A stretch of 64,000 bases of DNA from Bacillota bacterium (GTDB taxonomy: Bacteria; Bacillota; Clostridia; DSM-8532), in assembly GCA_023415205.1 (NCBI GenBank), contig JAEZLR010000020.1, positions 1 to 64,000 on the forward strand, written 5' to 3'. Below, piece by piece: positions 25,442 to 34,462 of the stretch (its first letter is position 1; each line of letters opens with the position of its first letter). The translations under genes were made by a program, and so were the position numbers. Under the pieces are notes generated by a model. That model worked only from the letters and a program-made list of their open reading frames with translations. It made no database searches and was not told the DNA's origin.

Positions 25442-25465
25442 GGATATTTGGAAAGCGAGGATGAA

Positions 25466-26185
25466 ATGAACAAGGGCCATCGGGGCATGATGTTTATCAT
25501 ATTTCTTCTGTTCGGTATCTTTATCAGTCTCCAATTTCGAGGTATTGTCCAGAGCGGTTCCGATGACGGAACCAATTTAAAGCAGTTGGACATGGAGCTA
25601 AAGGCTACCCAGGCCGAGAATGCGATGCTGATAGAGCAATTAACCCATCTTGAGGCCGAACTGGATGTTCTGACGCAGAATATCGGTAGCAAAATGAACA
25701 ATCAAAAGGTCAACGACCTTTTAAAACAGAGGGATTATGAATATTTCAGGGCAGGGCTTACGCCAGTCTCGGGCAGGGGAGTTACTATCACCTTGAAGGA
25801 TGCCGTGGCTATTGGAGAGCTGGATATTGAAGACTATATCATCCATGACTCCGATGTCACCGCAATACTTGACGAGCTGAAGGCCAACGGGGCTCAGGCT
25901 ATCTCCATCAATGGGGAGCGTCTCATTTCAACCACCAAACCCGTTTGCGCAGGCCCCACCATCATCGTCAATGACAGCCGATACCCCTCGCCCTATGTCA
26001 TTAAGGCCATTGGTGACCCCGATGTTCTGCATGATGCTATTCAGAGTATGGCCCAGGTGGCGTTTATGCGTCTGGCCGATATCCGGATTGATATTGTCAA
26101 GGAGGAAGCGGTGGTTGTGGATCGGTACCACCCCTACCGTTCATTTGACAAAGCTTTTAAAGGTCTGGAGGTAGTTAAAAAATGA
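25466..26185 (+). CDS. DUF881 family membrane protein (first of two)
   Basis: A 239-residue member of the YlxW/YlxX (DUF881) family. One N-terminal membrane helix (about 8-25), a coiled-coil segment (about 35-80, LKQLDMELKATQAENAML) and a soluble extracytoplasmic domain with GRGVTITLKDA, ISINGERLI and PYVIKAIGDPDVL. In Bacillus the family sits near the divisome genes; its function is not known. ATG 25466 has GAGG five bases upstream, whereas a TTG at 25448 lacks a site. The stop overlaps the start of the next DUF881 gene (ATGA). Confidence 0.82.
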   Translation: MNKGHRGMMFIIFLLFGIFISLQFRGIVQSGSDDGTNLKQLDMELKATQAENAMLIEQLTHLEAELDVLTQNIGSKMNNQKVNDLLKQRDYEYFRAGLTPVSGRGVTITLKDAVAIGELDIEDYIIHDSDVTAILDELKANGAQAISINGERLISTTKPVCAGPTIIVNDSRYPSPYVIKAIGDPDVLHDAIQSMAQVAFMRLADIRIDIVKEEAVVVDRYHPYRSFDKAFKGLEVVKK

Positions 26186-26877
26186 GAGTCTTTAAAATAA
26201 TATCCCTCACGGCAGTTTGTCTTATTTTGGGAGTGACCATTGCCCTTCAGTTTAAAAGTGTGAAGGTCAATCAGGTTCTGGCACAATATGAGAAGAAGAA
26301 TTATAGCGAAATCATTGACGAACTCCTTTTGGAAAAGAGCAATAATGATAAGCTGAAAGTACGTCTCCAAGAGCTTCAGAAGGATGTGGATGCCTTTAAG
26401 TCTGGTGAAAACAGTGATAAAAAATATATTGAGGATCTGGAAAAAGCAGTGCTCAATGCCCGTATGATGGCAGGCCTAGAGACGGTCAAGGGAAGTGGGA
26501 TCGTCTTATATATGGAGGCCCAGGGAGAAAGGATTATTGAGGATCGCCACATTGAGGAAATCATCAATGAGCTTAAGGCCACAGATGTTCAGGCCATTTG
26601 TGTCAATGACGAGAGAATTGTTGCCATGAGCGAGATACGAAAGGCCGGCGATTATATCATGATCAATGGCAGGCAGCTTGTCCCACCCTATACCATCAAG
26701 GCCATTGGTGACGGAGAACGTATAGAGCGGTCCCTTAATCTCTTGGGAGGCGTTTTAGGAACCTATCAGAAATTTTATGAGTTCAAAGTAGAGCTCAAAA
26801 AAGAAGAGAACATTGTGGTGCCAGGAGTCAGGGAGGATTTTTTAAGAATAGACCAGTTGGCGCCGGTAACACAGTAA
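26182..26877 (+). CDS. DUF881 family membrane protein (second of two)
   Basis: A 231-residue paralogue of the preceding protein. It has the same plan: membrane helix at about 5-22, coiled coil at about 40-80, and the DUF881 core with GSGIVLYMEAQGERI, VQAICVNDERIV and PYTIKAIGDGERIE. The ATGA overlap indicates translational coupling, so the two products may act as a pair at the membrane. A rho-independent terminator follows 40 bases after the stop. Confidence 0.82.
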   Translation: MRVFKIISLTAVCLILGVTIALQFKSVKVNQVLAQYEKKNYSEIIDELLLEKSNNDKLKVRLQELQKDVDAFKSGENSDKKYIEDLEKAVLNARMMAGLETVKGSGIVLYMEAQGERIIEDRHIEEIINELKATDVQAICVNDERIVAMSEIRKAGDYIMINGRQLVPPYTIKAIGDGERIERSLNLLGGVLGTYQKFYEFKVELKKEENIVVPGVREDFLRIDQLAPVTQ

Positions 26878-26917
26878 TTTTGGCATGTCCCCCTATCATA
26901 TCATAAGAATAGGAAAC

Positions 26918-26949
26918 AAAGAGTCATTGAGTAGCAATGGCTCTTTTTT
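26918..26949 (+). terminator. intrinsic terminator after the DUF881 pair
   Basis: AAAGAGTCATTG and CAATGGCTCTTT pair along 12 bases with one G-T contact, five-base loop, and continue into a T-run. Confidence 0.88.
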
Positions 26950-26964
26950 GTTACAGGGTACAAA

Positions 26965-27041
26965 GGTTCTTTGAAAGCCAGCCTTCAAAGGGCTTTAATG
27001 TGTTACTAAATTGTATCCGAGAGCATAAAGCCTAAAGAACC
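26965..27041 (+). promoter_or_regulatory. long stem-loop upstream of pdaA
   Basis: GGTTCTTT (26965-26972) pairs perfectly with AAAGAACC (27034-27041), and GGCTTTA (26991-26997) with TAAAGCC (27026-27032); a small side hairpin (CTTTGAA/TTCAAAG) lies on the left arm. The structure ends just before the pdaA ribosome binding site. It could be a leader structure or an operator, depending on where transcription starts. Confidence 0.45.
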
Positions 27042-27056
27042 GAAAGGGGTGCTTCC

Positions 27057-27965
27057 ATGCAAAGAATCAGCCGATACTTCCCCATGATTATTATCGTTGT
27101 GCTCATGGCACTGACCATTACTCTGTTCGTTATACCCGAGCTTCCTGATATGTCCGCATGGATTTATTCAGTGGAAATCACGGGAGGTCTCTCCGAGGGG
27201 GTTGTTCCCAATGATGTTGATTCCCAGTATCTGGCCACTGGGTTCCGTGATGGTTATTCCTCGCTGAGAAGCTGGGGGATTGCCCGCGGCAAAAAGGGTG
27301 AATTTCCAAGAGCAGATCCAGGCGCCCCGGAACTCATCGCCAAATACAAATCTCTGTATATTGCTGATACCTCAAAGAAAAAGATATATCTTACCTTTGA
27401 CGAGGGCTATGAAAACGGGTTCACGGGAAAGATTCTCGATGTCCTTATGGAGAACCGGGTCAATGCCATCTTCTTTATTACCGGACCTTATCTTGAAAAG
27501 GAAGAAGCGCTGGTTCAGAGAATGCTCGATGAGGGGCATGCCGTTGGAAATCACACGGTTCGGCACAAGAGCCTGCCTCTTTTGAGCGACAAGGAGTTGG
27601 AGGAAGAGATTATCGGACTGGATAAACGTTTTTATGATAAGTACGGAAAGAACATGGTCTTCTTACGTCCCCCCAAGGGAGAATATAGTGAAAAAACCCT
27701 GGAGATCTCCTCCAAGTTGGGCTATATAAATGTTTTCTGGAGCTTTGCCTATGATGATTGGGCCGTGGATCGTCAAAGGGGATGGGAATATGCCTTTGAA
27801 AAGGTTAAGAATAATCTGCACAACGGAGAGATCATGCTTCTTCATGCTGTATCGCGGGATAATGCAGAGGCACTGGACGCCATCATACACCATGCTCAGG
27901 AATCCGGGTATGAGTTTGGGGATGTGTTCGAACTTGAGCGGATGGCACGGGGTGAAATGCCATGA
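27057..27965 (+). CDS. pdaA: polysaccharide deacetylase, PdaA type
   Basis: A 302-residue NodB-fold enzyme. PdaA removes the N-acetyl group from muramic acid on the way to muramic delta-lactam in spore cortex, which germination lytic enzymes need. A signal anchor (about 8-26) exports it. NodB motifs are visible: TFDEGYENGF near 117 (motif 1 in the PdaA-specific form), GNHTVRHKSLP near 162 (motif 2) and FLRPPKGEYS near 202 (motif 3), then WSFAYDDW and IMLLHAV. AAAGGGG precedes the ATG. It overlaps yqfC by four bases; yqfC and yqfD are also sporulation genes. Confidence 0.9.
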   Translation: MQRISRYFPMIIIVVLMALTITLFVIPELPDMSAWIYSVEITGGLSEGVVPNDVDSQYLATGFRDGYSSLRSWGIARGKKGEFPRADPGAPELIAKYKSLYIADTSKKKIYLTFDEGYENGFTGKILDVLMENRVNAIFFITGPYLEKEEALVQRMLDEGHAVGNHTVRHKSLPLLSDKELEEEIIGLDKRFYDKYGKNMVFLRPPKGEYSEKTLEISSKLGYINVFWSFAYDDWAVDRQRGWEYAFEKVKNNLHNGEIMLLHAVSRDNAEALDAIIHHAQESGYEFGDVFELERMARGEMP

Positions 27966-28282
27966 AGAGAGGAATCCACAGAATCAAGCCAACCAAAAAA
28001 AAGGATGCAGAAAGCCTTAAATCCCTGGGAGAAAAGCTTGCCAGAATTTTTGAAATACCCGGAGATGCCATAGGCAGCCGCCCTAAGGTGACGGCCATAG
28101 GCCGGGGGGAAGTTATGATTGAAAATTTTAAAGGCATCATGGATTTTCAGGAGGGCATGATACGCATCAACACACAAAACGGTGTCATAAAGGTGATGGG
28201 TACCAACCTCAATATACGAGAAATTACCAGTGAGGAAATCATCATTGGGGGAAAAATATCCAATATTGACTACGATGCGTAG
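27962..28282 (+). CDS. yqfC: sporulation protein YqfC
   Basis: A 106-residue protein of the YqfC/YabP family, sigma-E dependent in Bacillus. The segment GDAIGSRPKVTAIGRGEVMI and the closing GTNLNIREITSEEIIIGG identify it. It has no membrane segment and is probably a small mother-cell protein associated with spore coat formation. It overlaps the end of pdaA (ATGA) and is followed by yqfD, the order found in most spore formers. Confidence 0.9.
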   Translation: MKRGIHRIKPTKKKDAESLKSLGEKLARIFEIPGDAIGSRPKVTAIGRGEVMIENFKGIMDFQEGMIRINTQNGVIKVMGTNLNIREITSEEIIIGGKISNIDYDA

Positions 28283-28362
28283 AAACGTTGAAAAAATTCC
28301 GCTATAGCTTAAAGGCGGGAGTGATTTATAAAAAACGCTCCGTAATAGAGAGTGAGGCGCTT

Positions 28363-29574
28363 ATGTTTCTGGTTCATTTATGGAATTATTTCAGGGGATA
28401 TGTTATCCTATTGGTGTCTGGTAAGAGCGTGGAGCGGTTTATCAACATATGCTCCAAACGTCAGATACTTCTATGGGACATTGTAAGGGTGAATGAATCT
28501 TCGGCCACCATGAAGGCAAGCCTCAGAGGATTCAGGCTCATGCGGCCGGCTGCAAAAAAATCTGGCTGCCGGGTACATATTCAAAAAAGAAAAGGCTTGC
28601 CATTTACCTTTAGCCGTCTTAAAAAAAGAAAGGGCTTCAAGGTGGGGTTTTTCCTTTTTATTGCTCTGTTAGTGTTTTCTACTTCGATCATTTGGGATAT
28701 TCAAATCAAGGGCTGTAAACCGGAAATGATACCCCAGGTTATGAAAGTCCTGAATATGGAGAAGATAGGAAGAGGAAGCTTTAAGATGGGGTTGAATCCA
28801 AAAGAGATAGCTTCCGAAATCAGGCTCAAGGTGGATGGGATAGCCTGGGTGGGTGTTGAAATCAAGGGTGTTATGCTCTATGTATCCATCGAAGACAGTA
28901 TTGATGTACCACCGCTTATTAAAAACAACGAGTCTTTTGATATCGTAGCCGAGCGGGATGGCTTGATCACCCAGATGGAGGTCTTTGCCGGGAAAGCTTT
29001 GGTGAAAGAGGGAGAAACGGTTAAAAAGGATCAAACCCTTATAACGGGAAAGCTGGAGAGTCAATCTCCTGAGTTCGGAACCCGGGATGTCCATGCGCTG
29101 GGCCGCATTATAGCCAGGACATGGTATGAAAGCTCTCTGCCGGTTTCCATGGAATATACCCAACGGCTTAGGACGGGGAAAACCCACGAAGTCAGCTACC
29201 TGAGATTCTTGGATGGCAAGCTCAGGGTTCCTGGAACAGAGCCGACCTTTGAGCTGTATGAAGTCACTACCTATGATAAAACCCTATCGGGTCCCTTTGG
29301 ATTGAACCTCCCCATAGGCTTGACGATAGAAAAAAGCTTTGAAATAATGGAAAGACAGGTTACCTTAACTTTGGATGAAGCCTTGAGCATTGCCGAGGAA
29401 AGAGCCAGAGAGGATCTCGCAAAAAGAATTCCGCCCGACAGTAAAGTGGTTGATGAAAAGGTCAAGCATGTTACTGGGGAGAATAACCAAACCTATGTCC
29501 AGGTGGTTCTGGAATGTGAGGAGGACATTGCGGGCCTGAAGCCTAAGGAAAACAATAAAGCACAAGGAGAGTAA
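28363..29574 (+). CDS. yqfD: sporulation protein YqfD
   Basis: A 403-residue membrane protein of the YqfD family, expressed in the mother cell in Bacillus. The N-terminus (MFLVHLWNYFRGYVILLVSG, then SVERFINICSKRQILLWDI) aligns with the Bacillus start; one membrane helix lies near 95-110 (FFLFIALLVFSTSIIWDI) and a long soluble domain follows. ATG 28363 has TGAGG five bases upstream; an open frame from TTG 28288 adds 25 residues without a visible site. A relation to germination or envelope stress is suggested in the literature only loosely. Confidence 0.87.
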   Translation: MFLVHLWNYFRGYVILLVSGKSVERFINICSKRQILLWDIVRVNESSATMKASLRGFRLMRPAAKKSGCRVHIQKRKGLPFTFSRLKKRKGFKVGFFLFIALLVFSTSIIWDIQIKGCKPEMIPQVMKVLNMEKIGRGSFKMGLNPKEIASEIRLKVDGIAWVGVEIKGVMLYVSIEDSIDVPPLIKNNESFDIVAERDGLITQMEVFAGKALVKEGETVKKDQTLITGKLESQSPEFGTRDVHALGRIIARTWYESSLPVSMEYTQRLRTGKTHEVSYLRFLDGKLRVPGTEPTFELYEVTTYDKTLSGPFGLNLPIGLTIEKSFEIMERQVTLTLDEALSIAEERAREDLAKRIPPDSKVVDEKVKHVTGENNQTYVQVVLECEEDIAGLKPKENNKAQGE

Positions 29575-29582
29575 TGTAGCCC

Positions 29583-30548
29583 TTGGATACAGTAGTGGAA
29601 AGGCTTATTGAGCTGCCCGATCCTGATCTGACAGCCAATGTATTTGGAACCAATGATAGAAATATCCGCATGCTTGAAGACAAGCTGGATGTAAAAATAA
29701 CGGCAAGAAACAATGAAATGAGAGTTACAGGCTTTGAAAGCCGTGCCGATTGTACTATTGACATTATTAAAAGACTGATACTCATTGCAGAGGGCGGAGA
29801 TATCATCACGGAGCAAAACGTTCGCTATCTGATGGAGCTCACCGAAGAGGAAAGAATCCATAGCAATGAGCTGCCTTTGGATCAGGTTTGTGTGACCTAC
29901 AGAGGAAAGCCCATCAAGTCCAAGACCTTTGGACAGAAAAAATATGTTGAGGCCATGCGCAAGCATGCCATTGTTTTTGGCATCGGCCCTGCGGGTACAG
30001 GAAAAACCTTCCTGGCAGTTGCTCTCGCCGTCAAGGCCTTCAGGGAAAAGCAGGTTAACCGAATTATTCTCACCAGACCTGCCGTGGAGGCGGGGGAACG
30101 GCTTGGATTTCTGCCCGGTGACCTGCAGAATAAGGTAGACCCTTATTTAAGGCCTCTTTATGATGCCCTGTATCATATCATGGGACCTGAAACCTATCAA
30201 AGCAACCTGGAAAAAGGGATCATTGAGGTAGCACCTTTAGCCTATATGCGCGGAAGGACATTGGATGACTCCTTTATTATTCTGGATGAGGCCCAGAATA
30301 CAACTCCCGAACAGATGAAAATGTTTCTCACCAGAATGGGAACGGGCTCCAGAATGGTCATCACGGGAGACATCACCCAGATTGATCTTCCAGGCGGTAA
30401 ATCCGGGTTGATTGAGGCCAGGAGAATCCTATCGGGCGTCGATGGAATCAGCTTTATCAACTTGACTGAGCGGGATGTTGTCCGTCATGAGCTGGTTCAA
30501 CGCATAGTCAAAGCCTATGAGAACGATGCAAGGAACAGGGGTGGTTAA
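29583..30548 (+). CDS. phoH: PhoH family protein (PhoL/YqfE-type ATPase)
   Basis: A 321-residue ATP-binding protein. An N-terminal KH-like region (about 15-65) precedes a PhoH domain with Walker A GPAGTGKTF near 134, a conserved LTRPAVEAGERLGFLPGD, Walker B FIILDEAQNTTPEQMKMFLTR near 228 and TGDITQIDLP near 260. It is a predicted ATPase/RNA helicase-related protein, and its constant neighbours pgpH and ybeY suggest a link to RNA maturation. The start is TTG 29583 behind GGAGAG, about 12 bases away; GTG 29595 is an alternative. Confidence 0.92.
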   Translation: MDTVVERLIELPDPDLTANVFGTNDRNIRMLEDKLDVKITARNNEMRVTGFESRADCTIDIIKRLILIAEGGDIITEQNVRYLMELTEEERIHSNELPLDQVCVTYRGKPIKSKTFGQKKYVEAMRKHAIVFGIGPAGTGKTFLAVALAVKAFREKQVNRIILTRPAVEAGERLGFLPGDLQNKVDPYLRPLYDALYHIMGPETYQSNLEKGIIEVAPLAYMRGRTLDDSFIILDEAQNTTPEQMKMFLTRMGTGSRMVITGDITQIDLPGGKSGLIEARRILSGVDGISFINLTERDVVRHELVQRIVKAYENDARNRGG

Positions 30549-32849
30549 ATGGTCAAAAAACACCAGAAAAAGGCTGATATGAAGTTTTATAAGGTCATCA
30601 GAAGCTTATCCTTCCAAAGGCTTTTGGCGGTGGTTCTCACATGGTTGGCGCTATCAACGGTGGTGGCCTATGAGGCTGCCCCGAAAAAGTACAAGCTGGC
30701 GCAAGGGGATATTTCCCAGTACGATATCAATGCGCCCCGCGATATTGAAAACACCACAATGACAAGGCAGAATGCGGAAGTCAAGGCGGCGGGGCTGACA
30801 CCTGTCGTCATTGAAATAAGCAACGCTAACAGCGACATGTATAATGGCGCCTTTGAATATTTTGATGGTCTGGAGAAGCTTTTTCTTATGATGTCAGGGG
30901 AAGCTTCCCCTGGGAGTGAAGGTACCATATCGGGAAATACCCCGGAAATAGATCAGGAGCCTCAGACCTATAATGAACGTGTGAAAGCGTTTGATACCTC
31001 AGGCAATTACAGCGTCCTTCTGAATTTGGATGAAACCCAGCTTCAACGTCTTTTCTCGGATGAGGGGCTGGCCTTGGTTAAGGGTCTAAAAAACCAGGTG
31101 ATAAAGGAAGTGCTTCCCGTGCTGACGGGAATGAATCTCATGACCTCCAATATTGAGGCCGAAAAGTCTAAAAGCCTTGCGAAAATGATGACAGAGGAGA
31201 ATAACGACCTTGTCAGACCCATTGCCAAGGATGTTCTCGACAAGGTGGTCAAGCCCAACAGCCGGGTGGATGAGGAGGCAACAGCCCGTCAGAAGAATTC
31301 TTTTATAGAAAGCTATATCAAGGATAATCCGGTGATCATTTATCAGGACGAGCGCATCATTAGCAAGGATGATGTGGTCACCGAGGACAAGTTTGAGGTT
31401 TTAAAGGAGCTCAACTACATAGACAGCGAAGGAAAACCCGATATTCTCCTTTACCTGGCCGTATTCCTTATCATATTTATTTTGATACTAGCGGTTCTGT
31501 TCTATCTGCATAATTTTCATCCCAAGCTCTATTATGATAGGAACTCTGTCTTGCTCATGTGTGTAGCGGTGCTTATTGCAACCCTATTTGCATGGGCCTT
31601 CAGGCAGTTTGTTCCGGATTTGTCCTATCTGATTATTCCTATCTTTATCGCACCGGTGTTAGTGACTATTTTTCTAGGCATTGAGCCGGCCATTACGGTT
31701 AATCTTTTACTTACCTTTAGCTTCGCCATCATGGTTGAAGGAAATATGCAATTCATGTTAATGTCCCTGTTGGGGGGATCCTTTGCGGCGTTCTTTACCG
31801 TCAATGCCACACAAAGAAGAAAGATTTCCCTCACCGGTGTGTTATTGGGTGTTTTAAATGCTCTAGTTATCGTCCTGACGGGTATCATCAGCAAAAAAGG
31901 GCCTGACAGTCTCATCAATGACGGTGGGCTGGCCTTTCTCAATGGACTCTTTTCCATTATTCTGGCTATCGGAATTCTGCCATTCCTGGAAAGCACATTC
32001 AATGTGGTTACTCCTCTTAAGCTTCTGGAGCTGGCTGATCCGAATCATCCGCTGCTAAAAAGGCTTCTGATGGAAGCTCCCGGAACCTATCATCACAGCC
32101 TGATGGTGGGGAATTTAGCCGAGGTGGCTACCCGTGAGATTGGCGGAAATGCCTTGTTGGCAAGGGTGGGCGCTTATTTCCATGATGTTGGAAAGCTTAA
32201 GCGGCCCCATTTCTTCAAGGAAAACCAGATGTCCGATAATCCCCATGACAAGCTCACCCCTAATTTAAGCACCCTGGTCATCACCTCCCACACCAAGGAT
32301 GGAGAAGAGCTGGCCTTGAAATATCGCCTCCCTAAAATCATACGGGATATTATTCTTCAGCATCATGGAACCACCTTGGTAGCTTATTTTTACCACAAGG
32401 CCACCCAAACCGAGAAGATGGAGGACCTTAAGGAGGAAAAGTTCCGCTATGAAGGGCCGCTGCCCGATACCCGGGAGGCTGCTGTGGTCATGCTGGCCGA
32501 TTCAGTGGAGGCAGCCGTTCGGGCAATGCCTGAAAAAACCCAGGGTAAGATTGAAGGCCTTGTTCGGAAAATCATCAAGGATAAGCTGGACGATGGCCAA
32601 CTGAATCGTTGTGATCTAACCCTAAAAGATCTGAGCACTATTGCCGACAGCTTCCTTCAGGTGTTAAGCGGTGTGTTCCATGAGCGCCCCGAATATCCCG
32701 AATTGGATAAGAAAAACAGTTTGTCGGAGCTGGATAATAGCATATACAATAATCATAAGGATTTGAAAAACAAAGGGGGGAAGGGTCAGAATGAAGCTAA
32801 CAGTATACAATCAGCAGAGGGCCCTCGCGCTATCCAAGGAGATTCTTAA
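30549..32849 (+). CDS. pgpH: 7TM-HD cyclic-di-AMP phosphodiesterase PgpH
   Basis: A 766-residue membrane phosphodiesterase that hydrolyses c-di-AMP. An N-terminal helix (about 17-38), a large extracellular 7TMR-HDED domain (about 40-295), seven membrane helices (about 300-480) and a cytoplasmic HD domain with HHSLMVGNLAEVA near 514, YFHDVGKLKRPHF near 543 and ILQHHGTTLVAYFY near 600 follow in order. The C-terminal tail overlaps ybeY by 59 bases. It starts directly after the phoH stop. B. subtilis YqfF is the equivalent. Confidence 0.93.
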   Translation: MVKKHQKKADMKFYKVIRSLSFQRLLAVVLTWLALSTVVAYEAAPKKYKLAQGDISQYDINAPRDIENTTMTRQNAEVKAAGLTPVVIEISNANSDMYNGAFEYFDGLEKLFLMMSGEASPGSEGTISGNTPEIDQEPQTYNERVKAFDTSGNYSVLLNLDETQLQRLFSDEGLALVKGLKNQVIKEVLPVLTGMNLMTSNIEAEKSKSLAKMMTEENNDLVRPIAKDVLDKVVKPNSRVDEEATARQKNSFIESYIKDNPVIIYQDERIISKDDVVTEDKFEVLKELNYIDSEGKPDILLYLAVFLIIFILILAVLFYLHNFHPKLYYDRNSVLLMCVAVLIATLFAWAFRQFVPDLSYLIIPIFIAPVLVTIFLGIEPAITVNLLLTFSFAIMVEGNMQFMLMSLLGGSFAAFFTVNATQRRKISLTGVLLGVLNALVIVLTGIISKKGPDSLINDGGLAFLNGLFSIILAIGILPFLESTFNVVTPLKLLELADPNHPLLKRLLMEAPGTYHHSLMVGNLAEVATREIGGNALLARVGAYFHDVGKLKRPHFFKENQMSDNPHDKLTPNLSTLVITSHTKDGEELALKYRLPKIIRDIILQHHGTTLVAYFYHKATQTEKMEDLKEEKFRYEGPLPDTREAAVVMLADSVEAAVRAMPEKTQGKIEGLVRKIIKDKLDDGQLNRCDLTLKDLSTIADSFLQVLSGVFHERPEYPELDKKNSLSELDNSIYNNHKDLKNKGGKGQNEANSIQSAEGPRAIQGDS

Positions 32850-33276
32850 GCTCGTGGAAAAAGCCGCCAAGCTGTGCGTGAAGAGGGAAGATTTCTCCCA
32901 CCCTTGCGAAGCTTCTATTACATTGACTGATAATGAGACCATCAGGGAAATAAACCGTGACCACCGGGAAATCGACAAAGCTACCGATGTTCTGTCCTTC
33001 CCCTTGTTAGATTTTATTGATGGCCGGGCTAATATTCAGCCTGGGGACATTGACCCGGAAACCAACCGGGTTCTTCTGGGGGATATTGTCATCTCCGTGG
33101 AGAAGGCCCTGGAGCAGTCTGAAAGCTACGGACATTCTTTTGAAAGGGAAATGGCTTTTCTGGCCGTCCATGGCATGCTGCATCTTTTGGGCCATGACCA
33201 TGAGAAGGAGTCGGAAGAACAAATAATGTTTGAGAAGCAGGACAGAATCCTCGAAGAGATGGGACTCAAAAGGTAA
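32791..33276 (+). CDS. ybeY: endoribonuclease YbeY
   Basis: A 161-residue zinc-dependent endoribonuclease that takes part in 16S rRNA 3' end processing and ribosome quality control. The metal site HGMLHLLGHDH (H-x3-H-x5-H) lies near 127-137, and DNETIREINRDHREIDKATDVLSFP contains the family R and the TDVLSFP segment. AAAGGGGGGAAGGG precedes the ATG, which is inside the end of pgpH. dgkA starts at the base after the stop. Confidence 0.95.
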   Translation: MKLTVYNQQRALALSKEILKLVEKAAKLCVKREDFSHPCEASITLTDNETIREINRDHREIDKATDVLSFPLLDFIDGRANIQPGDIDPETNRVLLGDIVISVEKALEQSESYGHSFEREMAFLAVHGMLHLLGHDHEKESEEQIMFEKQDRILEEMGLKR

Positions 33277-33654
33277 ATGAAAAACAAGACTTTGATTCAA
33301 AGCTTTAAAAATGCCTTTAATGGTTTTTATCAGGCGCTTAGATCGGAGCGCAACCTTTGGATCCATATGAGTGCCCTGGCTCTGGTTCTTGCCATAGGGG
33401 CGATTCTGAAAGTGGATGTTCTTCGGTGGGCGCTCTTGTTCTGTGCCGTTGGTTTTGTGCTTGTGACAGAGCTTCTTAATACCGCCGTTGAAAAGCTCAC
33501 CGATATGGTCACCACCGAGTATTCTGAGCAGGCTCGCCGGGTTAAGGATATTTCTGCGGCCGCAGTGCTTGTGGGGGCTATTATTGCTGTCATTATCGGT
33601 ATTTTTGTATTCTGTCAGCCTGTTATGGCGTTGCTAGGCTGGACATCACTTTAA
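33277..33654 (+). CDS. dgkA: undecaprenol/diacylglycerol kinase
   Basis: A 125-residue small membrane kinase with three helices (about 30-47, 50-70, 90-112). The signature TELLNTAVEKLTD (E and N in the active site) is present near 68-80. In Gram-positive bacteria members of this family phosphorylate undecaprenol, recycling the lipid carrier for cell wall synthesis. It starts at the base after the ybeY stop, as in Bacillus (ybeY-dgkA). Confidence 0.93.
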   Translation: MKNKTLIQSFKNAFNGFYQALRSERNLWIHMSALALVLAIGAILKVDVLRWALLFCAVGFVLVTELLNTAVEKLTDMVTTEYSEQARRVKDISAAAVLVGAIIAVIIGIFVFCQPVMALLGWTSL

Positions 33655-33667
33655 AGAGGTATTATAA

Positions 33668-34384
33668 ATGGATTTTTTATCTTTAGAAAGAATTATAATG
33701 ATGACACCCATTTTACTGCTGGCTTTACCGTTTCATGAGTGGGCCCACGGATGGGTGGCCTATAAAATGGGTGATCCTACCGCCAAATACGCGGGACGGC
33801 TGACCATGAACCCTTTCAAGCACCTGGATTTTCTGGGTGTGATCATGATGTATGCAGTGGGTTTCGGATGGGCCAAGCCCGTTCCGGTTAATCCTATTTA
33901 TTTCAAGGATCGCAAAAAGGGTATGATACTGGTTTCACTGGCCGGTCCCCTGTCCAATCTGCTCCTGGCCTTTATAAGCACCCTGCTGGGGGGAGCTCTT
34001 GCCAAGCTTTTTGAAATAGGTGTTATTTCAGCCAATACCGAGAAGATGGCGACATTCCTCGTTTACGTGGGGGTGTTTTTCTCTATTTTAATATCAGTCA
34101 ACATCAGCCTGGCCATCTTCAACCTCATTCCTGTTCCTCCCCTGGATGGTTCTCGCGTCCTTTCCTCCTTTATATCGGAGGAAAGCTTCTATAGGTTTGC
34201 ACGCTATGAGCAGTATGTGGGCCTTGCCTTTTTAGCGGTGGCTGCCATTTTTCCCACAGCCATTACAGGTTTTATCAGCTTCTTTGCCAGACCTATTTTA
34301 AGGAGTATGACCCTCTTTACCGCTACGGTGCTGAATCTTGACCCTTCCAACGGGCTATGGACAATTATGCAGGGTTTGTTGTAA
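33668..34384 (+). CDS. site-2 protease family (peptidase M50) membrane protein
   Basis: A 238-residue intramembrane metalloprotease of the M50 family. HEWAH at residues 23-27 provides the zinc ligands, and the second conserved segment IPVPPLDGS near 156-164 lies before another helix. There are five or six membrane helices and no PDZ domain, so it is of the short M50 kind that is widely conserved in clostridia upstream of scpAB, distinct from SpoIVFB and RseP. The substrate is unknown. Confidence 0.9.
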   Translation: MDFLSLERIIMMTPILLLALPFHEWAHGWVAYKMGDPTAKYAGRLTMNPFKHLDFLGVIMMYAVGFGWAKPVPVNPIYFKDRKKGMILVSLAGPLSNLLLAFISTLLGGALAKLFEIGVISANTEKMATFLVYVGVFFSILISVNISLAIFNLIPVPPLDGSRVLSSFISEESFYRFARYEQYVGLAFLAVAAIFPTAITGFISFFARPILRSMTLFTATVLNLDPSNGLWTIMQGLL

Positions 34385-34462
34385 CATCAATAAAGAAAAA
34401 GGGTGCTGTATGTGATGAAAAGGGCACGGAGTTAGGGTTGCCCATGAATTACGAGGTCTTTG

